DNA from: JADLGL01 sp963823045
GTDB taxonomy: Bacteria; Pseudomonadota; Alphaproteobacteria; Rhizobiales; Kaistiaceae
DNA length: 64,000 bases
Assembly: GCA_963823045.1 (NCBI GenBank)
Contig: CAWGKA010000009.1
Span: forward strand, 424,129-488,128
Direction of reading: 5' to 3'
Positions 57,675-64,000 of the stretch are shown here, piece by piece; the stretch's first letter is position 1, and every line of letters starts with the position of its first letter. Under the pieces are notes generated by a model that worked only from the letters and a program-made list of their open reading frames with translations, was not told the origin of the DNA and did not search any database. The translations under genes and the position numbers were made by a program.

Positions 57675-58598
57675 ATGATGGCAGGCCGCGTGCTGCTTAC
57701 GGGAGCGACGGGTTTTGTCGGCCAGGGGCTGGTGCCGGCGCTCGACGCCGCAGGATATCGCGTCCGTGCGGCGACGCGCAGTTTCGTGCCGCTGCCGCCC
57801 GAATTGGAAAGCGCCGTCGTCGGCGATCTGCGCAAGCCGGTGAACCTCACCGAGGCGCTGCGCGACGTTGATTTCGTCGTCCACAGCGCCGGCCTGGCGC
57901 ATGCCGCGCCGGGCATCGACGAGGCGACCTATCGCGAGATCAATGCCGGTGTGACTGACGTCCTTGCCAAGGCGGCGAAGCAGGCCGGGGTCAAACGCTT
58001 CGTTCTCCTGTCGTCGATCAGGGCGCAGACCGGGCCCAGCGCCGATGGCGTGGTGACGGAGGCGTCCCCGGCGCAACCGAGCGATGCCTATGGCCGCTCG
58101 AAGCTCGAAGGCGAGGAACTGCTCGCAGAGGCCGAGATTCCCGCCGTCGTCCTGCGGCCGGTCCTGGTCCACGGCCAGGGCATGCGCTTCAATATGGCCG
58201 CGCTTCTCGATCTGGCACGGAAGCCTTGGCCGTTGCCGCTCGGTGCATTCCGGGCGAAGCGGTCGATCGTTGCCCGCGAGCATCTCGCCGATGCCGTGGT
58301 GCTGGCGCTTGCCAATGCCGAGATGGAGGGCGAGACCTATCTTGTCGCTGATCCCGAACCGCTTTCTGCAGCCGAGATGGTGAGGGCCTTCCGCTCGGCC
58401 TGGCAGCGCTCGGCGGGATTGCTGCCTGTCCCGCCCGGACTGGTGGCGGCCGCGGCGCGTGCGGCGGGACGCGGCGGAGAAGTCGAGCGTCTGCGGCAGC
58501 GGCTGGTGGTCGATCCGGCGAAACTCCTCGCCGCCGGCTGGGCGCCGCGCCGATCCGCCTTCGATGCCCTGGTCGAAACGGCGCGCGCCTATGGCTGA
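57675..58598 (+). CDS. NAD-dependent sugar epimerase/dehydratase
   Basis: About 307 residues of the extended SDR family. VLLTGATGFVGQGLVPAL is the nucleotide-binding motif; the catalytic Tyr-x3-Lys is in DAYGRSKLEGEELL, with LLSSIRAQTG supplying the Ser. RPVLVHGQGMRFNM follows. It probably epimerises or reduces a UDP-sugar for O-antigen or exopolysaccharide, as in WbpV/WbpK-like enzymes beside WbpL/WbpM. ATG 57675 follows GAAGGG; an ATG at 57624 would add 17 residues. The stop overlaps the start of the next glycosyltransferase. Intact. Confidence 0.9.
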   Translation: MMAGRVLLTGATGFVGQGLVPALDAAGYRVRAATRSFVPLPPELESAVVGDLRKPVNLTEALRDVDFVVHSAGLAHAAPGIDEATYREINAGVTDVLAKAAKQAGVKRFVLLSSIRAQTGPSADGVVTEASPAQPSDAYGRSKLEGEELLAEAEIPAVVLRPVLVHGQGMRFNMAALLDLARKPWPLPLGAFRAKRSIVAREHLADAVVLALANAEMEGETYLVADPEPLSAAEMVRAFRSAWQRSAGLLPVPPGLVAAAARAAGRGGEVERLRQRLVVDPAKLLAAGWAPRRSAFDALVETARAYG

Positions 58599-59724
58599 TC
58601 GCGCCGGCGCAAAGCGGCTCCTTTATGTCGTCAGCGAGGACTGGTTCTTCGTCTCGCATTTCCTGCCGATGGCGCGCGCGGCGCTGGCTTTGGGCTTCGA
58701 CGTTGCTGTGGCGACTCGCGTGACGGCGCATGGCGATGTGCTGCGGGAGGAAGGGCTGCGCGTCATCCCGGTCAATTTCGAGCGCGGCGGCATCGCGCCG
58801 ACGCAGGTGACGCAGCAGGTCGCGGCGCTGACGCAGGTGATGCGTGAGGAGAAGCCGGCGATCGTCCATTGCATCGCCCTCCGTTCGCTCGTCGTCGGCG
58901 GGCGCGCGGCGCAACGCGCCAAGGTGCCGGCGCTGATTGTCGCCGTCACCGGTCTCGGCCATCTCTGGGTCAGCCGCAGCATGGGCGCTGCCATCGGCCG
59001 GGCGATCATACGCCGAAGCGCGCGTCGTCTGCGTGGTTCGCGGACGCTGTTCCTGTTTGAAAATCACGATGATCCGGCGGCACTGGGCGTCGACGAGAAC
59101 AAGGCGCGCATCGCCTTCATGCCCGGTGCCGGCGTCGACGCAGATGCTTTCGTGCCGGCACCTGAGCCGCCGGCTCCACCGGTTCGCGCCGCCATCGTTT
59201 CGCGCATGCTGTGGGCGAAGGGGATCGGCACGGCGGTCGAGGCGGTGCGGCAGCTGCGCCGGGACGGGGTCGATATCGAACTCGATCTCTGGGGCGCGCG
59301 GGACGCCTCCAATCCCGCCTCGATCGGCGAGGAGGAACTGCGGCGCTGGAGCGAGGAGCCGGGCATCCAGTGGCATGGCGCCACGGACGATGTCGCCGCC
59401 GTGTGGCGGGCTTCGCATATCGCGCTGTTGCCGAGCCATTATCGCGAGGGCCTGCCGCGATCGCTGGTCGAGGCGATGGCCTCGGCGCGGCCGGTGATCA
59501 CGACCGACGTGCCGGGTTGCCGCGAAATCGTGCGCGACGGCGTCGAAGGTTTCGTCGTGCCGAAGGAAGACGCCGGTGCACTTGCCGGCGCGATCCGACG
59601 TTTGGCTGAGGATGCCGAGGCCAGAAGGACGATGGGGCAGGCGGCGCTGAAGCGGTTCCGCGAGGGCTACACCACGGAGATCGTGATGGAGCGCATCAGC
59701 GAGATCTACCGGTCGCTCGCTTAG
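58591..59724 (+). CDS. Glycosyltransferase, GT4/GT-B type
   Basis: About 377 residues, GT-B fold. N-lobe KRLLYVVSEDWFFVSHFLPMARAAL and VHCIALRSLVVGG; C-lobe RAAIVSRMLWAKGIGTAVEAV, IELDLWGARDASNPASI, then the donor-site motif HIALLPSHYREGLPRSLVEAMASARPVI with the Glu-x7-Glu pattern and TTDVPGCREIVRDGVEGF. It transfers an activated sugar to a lipid-linked acceptor. Start ATG 58591 overlaps the epimerase stop, and the next gene is convergent by 4 bases. Intact. Confidence 0.93.
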   Translation: MADRAGAKRLLYVVSEDWFFVSHFLPMARAALALGFDVAVATRVTAHGDVLREEGLRVIPVNFERGGIAPTQVTQQVAALTQVMREEKPAIVHCIALRSLVVGGRAAQRAKVPALIVAVTGLGHLWVSRSMGAAIGRAIIRRSARRLRGSRTLFLFENHDDPAALGVDENKARIAFMPGAGVDADAFVPAPEPPAPPVRAAIVSRMLWAKGIGTAVEAVRQLRRDGVDIELDLWGARDASNPASIGEEELRRWSEEPGIQWHGATDDVAAVWRASHIALLPSHYREGLPRSLVEAMASARPVITTDVPGCREIVRDGVEGFVVPKEDAGALAGAIRRLAEDAEARRTMGQAALKRFREGYTTEIVMERISEIYRSLA

Positions 59725-60720
59725 CTGGGCTTGGTCTTTCCCCAGCGCAGCCAGGAAACGAGCCCGGCGACGAGGATGATCGAGGCAATCAGGAAGATGA
59801 GCGGCCGCGGCGGCGACAGCCAGGCAAGGTCGAACAGGAAGACGCCGATCACCAGCACGGCGATGGTGACGGTCTTCTGGCCAAGGCCGCGATCGACCCC
59901 GGCCTGATAGGCATGATCGCGATGGGCGGTGGCGAGCGGCCTGCGCTTGGCGAGGCGCCATAGCAGCGTCGTCGAGGCGTCGAAGACGAAGACCATCGGC
60001 AGGATCAGGGCGGCGGCGAGAAACCCAGCGTCGGCCGCCGAGATCAGCAGCCAGCCGAGCACGAAGCCGAGGCCGGCGCTGCCGACATCGCCCATGAACA
60101 GCCGCGCCGGGTGCCAATTGTAGATGAGGAAGCCGAGCGCCGCGGCGGTGACGATCAGCGCAGGCAAGGCGCCGTCGACGAAGTCCGACTGCAGGAGGGC
60201 GAGGCCGACAAGCCCGACGCCGACAATGGTCGCTTCGCCGGCGGCGATGCCGTCGATGCCGTCCATGAAGTTGAAGAGATTGATGAACCAGAGCCAGGCG
60301 AGGCCGAGGAGGATGCGGTCGAGCCAGACCGGCAGGAAGCTGCCGAGGATCGGCGTGTCGCCGCCCATCGACCACAGCGCCGCGCCGACGGCGATCGCCT
60401 GGACGAGAAGGCGGAGCCAGAAAGGCAGCGGTCGCAAATCATCGGCGAAAGACACGGCGATGACGAGGGCGATGCCGACGAGAATGGCGGTCGGCACGGT
60501 GCCGTCAATCACGGCAAGGATGGCCAGCCCAATCAGGATGACGAGCATGAAACCGATGCCGCCGCCGCGCGGAACCGGCGCCTTGTGGCTCGAGCGATGA
60601 TTGGGCCGGTCGAGGATTTTGCGGCGGGTCAGCCAGACGAGCGCAAGTCCGGATGCCAGCAGCGAGGCGGCGAAAGCGCCGAGCGCCGACAAAGAGCAGA
60701 GTGAGAAATGATGGCGACAA
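59721..60720 (-). CDS. WecA/WbpL-like polyprenyl-phosphate sugar-1-phosphate transferase, one frame break
   Basis: About 333 residues when joined, with around 10 membrane helices. Motifs of the PNPT family: RPNHRSSHKAPVPRGGGIGF near the start, SFADDLRPLP (Asp-Asp), FMDGIDGIAAGEA, NWHPARLFMGDVGSAGLGF and the basic loop TAHRDHAYQ with its His. It loads the first sugar phosphate onto undecaprenyl phosphate and so starts glycan assembly. The break at 60681-60682 (GCT/GCC, both Ala) restores an N-terminus starting at TTG 60720 (SPSFLTLLFVGAGAFAASLL) with a GAGGG site. Without the repair no sensible start exists. Confidence 0.92.
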
Positions 60721-60819
60721 GGCGTCCCTCTTGAGCCCGTTCGTCCAAGCCAATACGAGACACGTTCCGTGCGCCGGCGCTTCACCCGGCTCGCTTCGAC
60801 CTAATCCCGGGAGAGCGGT

Positions 60820-61479
60820 TTGTCTGCCCCTACCTGCCTCATTTTCGACTGCGACGGCGTTCTCGTCGACAGCGAAATCATTGCGGCGCGTGTCGCGGCG
60901 GAGTGTTTCACCGCCGCCGGAGCGGCGATCACCGCCGAGGAAATGATCGAGCGCTTCACCGGCATGACGGCGACGAAAGTGACCGAACGCGTCTTCGCCG
61001 AGCGCGGCGTTCCCGAGCCGCCCGACGCTACGGTCGTGCGCCGCGAAGCGATCATGGCGGCGCTTGAAACCGAGGTGACGGCGATACCGGGCGTCGACGC
61101 GGTGCTGTCGACGCTCGGCATGAAGAAATGCGTCGCCTCGTCGAGCCATCCCGACCGCATCGCTTTGACGCTGCGCGTTGCCGGCCTCGAGCACCATTTC
61201 GGCGATGCCGTCTTCAGTGCCTTCCAGGTCGAGCATGGCAAGCCCGCGCCGGATCTCTTCCTGCTGGCGGCCGAAGAAATGGAGGTGGATCCGGGCGATT
61301 GCGTCGTGATCGAGGATTCGGTCTCGGGCGTCACCGCCGGCAAGGCGGCCGGCATGCGCGTCATCGGTTTCGTCGGCGGCGGCCACTGCCTGCCGGACCT
61401 TGGCGACAGGCTGCGTGCGGCGGGGGCCGAAATCGTCATCGACGATATGCGTGAGCTTCCTGCTGTTCTCGGCCTCTAG
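60820..61479 (+). CDS. HAD-family phosphatase/phosphoglucomutase-like hydrolase
   Basis: 219 residues. HAD motif I LIFDCDGVLVDSE at the N-terminus (nucleophile Asp in DCD), a helical cap (MIERFTGMTATKVTERVF), motif II KKCVASSSH, motif III Lys in EHGKPAPDLFLL and motif IV VVIEDSVSGVTAG. Subfamily IA with a cap resembles beta-phosphoglucomutases and sugar-phosphate phosphatases; the exact substrate is open. TTG start at 60820 gives the family N-terminus. Its stop overlaps the convergent glycosyltransferase stop by 4 bases. Intact. Confidence 0.88.
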   Translation: MSAPTCLIFDCDGVLVDSEIIAARVAAECFTAAGAAITAEEMIERFTGMTATKVTERVFAERGVPEPPDATVVRREAIMAALETEVTAIPGVDAVLSTLGMKKCVASSSHPDRIALTLRVAGLEHHFGDAVFSAFQVEHGKPAPDLFLLAAEEMEVDPGDCVVIEDSVSGVTAGKAAGMRVIGFVGGGHCLPDLGDRLRAAGAEIVIDDMRELPAVLGL

Positions 61480-62586
61480 TCCCTCCCTTCAAGCGCGATG
61501 GCGCGAAGTGCTTCGGCGAAGGCGCCGATGCTGCCGGCCGGCAATTCCGCGGCCGCAGCGGCAGACAATTTCTCCAGCAAGGCGCGGTCGTTGGCGAGGC
61601 CGGTAAGGCAATCCGCCAGGGCTTCGGCAGTCACCGATTTGGTGACCAGGCCATCAATGCCGTCCCGCACCTGCTCGACCAGGCCACCGACCGGCGTGGC
61701 GACGATCGGCATGCCGGCTCCTTGCGCCGCCGCGGCAACGCCGGATTGGCTCGCCTCGATATAGGGGAGGACGAGAACGTCGTATTGGCCGAGGATCGCG
61801 CCGATCTCGCCATGTTCGATCCAGCGATTGACGACGTTGGCGCCAAGGGCGGAGAGGCGGGCTTCGAGGCCGGCGATCGAGCCTTCGCCATAGATGCCCA
61901 GTTCCAGATTGGTGCCGCTCTGGCGTGCCTGCTCGACCGCGGAGACGAGGAGATCGAGCCCTTTGTACGCCATGATGCGACCGAGGAAGAGGACACGCAG
62001 CGGTCCGCTGGCGCGCTCGGCGCGCGTCCCGCCATAGGCGATTGTCGGATGCGCCAGGGTGATGATCTTCTTCGCGTCGATCGCGCGTTCGGACGTCAGC
62101 CGATCGGTCACGGCGCGGCTCAGCGTGACGATGCGATCGGCGTAGTCGAGGTCACGGAGCAGCCAATTATGGACGCGACCGGTTTGATCGCCCGGATGGC
62201 GGGTTGCGTCATGGGCGACGACGACATAGCGGATCGGGCTTTGGGCGAGGCGCCGCCCGAGCAAGGGCGTCCATACATGGGACATCAGGACGATGACGGC
62301 GTCGAAGTCTTCCCGCTCCAACTTCTTGAGCAAGGTGCGGGCCTGACGGCGGAAGCGCGGCAGCCGCAGCAGGGCTCCGGCCCCTCGCCGAAAAAGTTGT
62401 GAAAGGCCAAGTCGTTGGCGACAGGGCGGCCAGCTCCTCGGCGAGTTCATTGCCGGTCGAATAGGAGACGGCGCCGGCAAAATCCGGATGGTCACGGAGA
62501 TGGCGGGCGATCTCGAGCGCCATCCAGCTCAGCGAACCGCGCCGGCCCCAATAGACGAACAGAACCTTGCCCTTGTTTCCACTCAC
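61476..62586 (-). CDS. Glycosyltransferase, GT4-type, frame-broken
   Basis: About 370 residues when joined. N-lobe from GTG 62586 (KVLFVYWGRRGSLSWMALEIARHL), then DFDAVIVLMSHVWTPLLGRRLAQ, YADRIVTLSRAVTDRL; C-lobe LRVLFLGRIMAYKGLDLLVSAV, LGIYGEGSIAGLEARL and VLVLPYIEASQSGVAAAAQGAGMPIVATPVGGL. The last segment is the donor-binding region, though the usual Glu-x7-Glu appears as EASQSGVAAAAQ. The frame changes between about 62390 and 62460, net +1, possibly through a middle block NDLAFHNFFGEG. It faces away from the NeuB gene. Confidence 0.85.
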
Positions 62587-62834
62587 GAATTCGGCGCTTC
62601 CATCCGTCTCGGATTACTTTCATCCACGCCTGACGGGAGCACCGAAAGGCAAAAGATTGTCGCAATACCGCAACGGTCCGGCGATATTTTGCAGCACTGC
62701 GTCGCCTTTGCCCGATCGATGCCCGAATCAGGCTGTTCACAGGACGCGAGGCTACGACGTGGCGTTGATATCACACCAAGATTCGGATAGCTCAGAAAGA
62801 CCTTACCGAAGCGCGGGAACGCGGAAAGAGGCCT

Positions 62835-63603
62835 ATGGAACGCAGCGAGTTTAGCATTGACGGTGTAAGGGTAGCGGACGACACGCCGTGCTACGTCATC
62901 GCCGAGATCGGGCACAACCACCAGGGCAACATCGAGACCTGCAAGGAGATGTTTCGCTCCGCCGTGCAATGCGGGGCCGACGCGGTGAAACTGCAGAAGC
63001 GGGACAACCGCGCGCTCTTCACCAGCGAGATGTACGACAGCCCGTACAACAGCGAGAACGCCTACGCTCCGACCTACGGCACGCATCGCGAGGCGCTGGA
63101 GTTCAATAAGGACCAGTACGTCGAGCTGAAGGATTACGCCGAGGAGATCGGCATCGATTTCTTCTCCACGGCGTTCGACCGTCCCTCGGCCGACCTTCTG
63201 GAGGAGATCGGCATCTCCGCCTACAAGATCGCCTCCGGCGACCTGACCAACACGCCGCTCTTGAAGCACGTCGCCTCGTTCGGCAAGCCGATGATCATCT
63301 CCACCGGCGGCGCCACGATGGAAGACGTCCAGCGCGCCTACGATGCGATCCGCCCGATCAATGCGAATTTCTGCATCCTGCAGTGCACCTCCGGCTACCC
63401 GTCGCCCTATGAAGAGCTCAATCTCAGGGTGATCGAGACCTTCACCAAGGCCTTCCCCGATGTGGTCATCGGCTTCTCCGGCCACGACGCCGGCATCGCC
63501 ATGCCGCTTGTCGCCTACATGCTCGGCGCGCGCGTGGTGGAGAAGCATTTCACGCTGAACCGGGCGTGGAAGGGCACCGATCAGGCGTTCAGCCTGGAGC
63601 CCG
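62835..63603 (+). CDS. neuB: NeuB-family sialic-acid-type synthase, 3' end lost
   Basis: About 256 residues of a TIM-barrel synthase: YVIAEIGHNHQGNIETCKEM, ADAVKLQKRDNRALFT, FFSTAFDRPSADLLEEIGIS, KIASGDLTNTPLL, MIISTGGATMEDV, LQCTSGYPSPYEELNL, GFSGHDAGIAMPL and VEKHFTLNRAWKGTDQAFSLEPAGMR. The family condenses phosphoenolpyruvate with a hexosamine to a nonulosonic acid. Normal length is about 340-350 residues with a C-terminal antifreeze-like domain; here sequence similarity stops after EPAGMR and continues as an nhaA fragment. Codon use is more strongly biased than in its neighbours (almost exclusively C/G-ending with AAG and ATC). Confidence 0.85.
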
Positions 63604-63611
63604 CCGGGATG

Positions 63612-63810
63612 CGCCGCCCGCCGGCGCATCGACCCGCCAGTTGTTCGGGGTATGCGTGCTCTGCGGCATCGGCTTCACGATGAGCCTGTTCATCGGCGCG
63701 CTGGCTTTCGAAGGCATGCACATCAGCTACGAGGCTCAGCTTAGACTCGGCGTGCCGCCGGCTCGCTGATTGCAGGGCTGGCCGGGACGCTGATCCTGCG
63801 GCGCGAGTAG
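63612..63810 (+). pseudogene. nhaA: C-terminal fragment of Na+/H+ antiporter NhaA
   Basis: About 65 residues: GASTRQLFGVCVLCGIGFTM followed by SLFIGALAFEG, HISYEAQLRLGV and, after a frame change near 63762-63766, GSLIAGLAGTLILRRE with a TAG at 63808-63810. This is the last two-helix segment of NhaA, the inner-membrane sodium-proton antiporter. The rest of nhaA is absent; neuB sequence lies directly upstream in a different frame. It is a 3' fragment created by a recombination or, more probably, an assembly join. Confidence 0.8.
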
Positions 63811-64000
63811 CCGCGCGCAGCATCTCCGCGCGATGCGGATCGTGGTGCGGCGAATAATGCCGGCCGCCCCAAGAAGTTGGCGTCTTGCCCGCGGCAAGAT
63901 CGGCCCGTGACAGCACGCGCGCGCGGCCATGGAGTACTCGCGCGGGGAGGCCGCAATGTGTAGCCGCGCGTAATCGGCGGCGCACTCACGGCCTGCGTTC
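63811..64000. other. Right edge, no gene identified
   Basis: 190 bases after the nhaA fragment. Open frames exist on the minus strand and one contains a protein-like run (RADLAAGKTPTSWGGRHYSP), but I recognise no family and the stretch is very CG-rich (repeated CGCG). It may be the end of a gene that continues beyond the window. Confidence 0.3.

Overview
The window looks like an alphaproteobacterial chromosome segment, most likely Hyphomicrobiales (Rhizobiales). The evidence is high G+C, the gene order tsaD-gpsA divergent from hemC-hemD-mitofilin-like-hemY, the block htpX-rsmB-heparinase-purH, an imuA-imuB-dnaE2 mutasome preceded by GAAC-N7-GAAC boxes of the alphaproteobacterial LexA type, and a TPP-riboswitch thiBPQ operon. 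No rRNA, integrase, transposase or CRISPR array is visible. The species cannot be named from the sequence alone.

Layout. 1-2.5 kb: an accessory patch with a small unknown protein and a GHKL-type ATPase, ending beside a tRNA-Gly(GCC). 2.6-10.3 kb: a putative lipid locus with a secreted protein, two large RND exporters, an AlkB-like di-iron monooxygenase and a wax-synthase-like acyltransferase. 10.3-13.2 kb: a MarR-type regulator and an MMPL transporter. 13.3-22.6 kb: housekeeping genes (acs, htpX, rsmB, heparinase, purH, glycerophosphodiesterase). 22.6-25.2 kb: a PadR-regulated MFS operon divergent from a DUF6194 gene. 25.2-31.8 kb: SOS mutagenesis genes. 31.8-39.9 kb: VOC, TfoX-N, EVE, gpsA, tsaD and haem synthesis. 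40-45.7 kb: argG, K+ channel, site-2 protease and typA. 46.3-49.8 kb: thiamine ABC transporter. 49.9-63.6 kb: surface polysaccharide genes (2OG oxygenase, GT39, O-antigen ligase-like, DegT, lptE, CapD/WbpM, epimerase, glycosyltransferases, WecA-like transferase, HAD, NeuB). 63.6-63.8 kb: an abrupt join to an nhaA C-terminus.

The strongest whole-window signal is in the frame breaks. Several dozen genes appear frameshifted. In most breaks I could resolve, one extra base sits next to a third codon position, and deleting either of the two adjacent bases gives the same or a similar amino acid. It looks as if both alleles of a wobble SNP were written into the consensus. Repairing these sites restores full-length proteins and sensible gene ends, for example tsaD ending in an ATGA overlap with gpsA. 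I therefore annotate broken genes as single genes and note the break positions. The likeliest explanation is a strain-mixed assembly or consensus artefact, not pseudogenisation.

The best biological leads are a three-hairpin palindromic element embedded in the dnaE2 coding sequence with a related copy 3 kb upstream, a mutasome split into two separately SOS-boxed units around an antisense VOC gene, and the dual-RND/AlkB/acyltransferase lipid locus.
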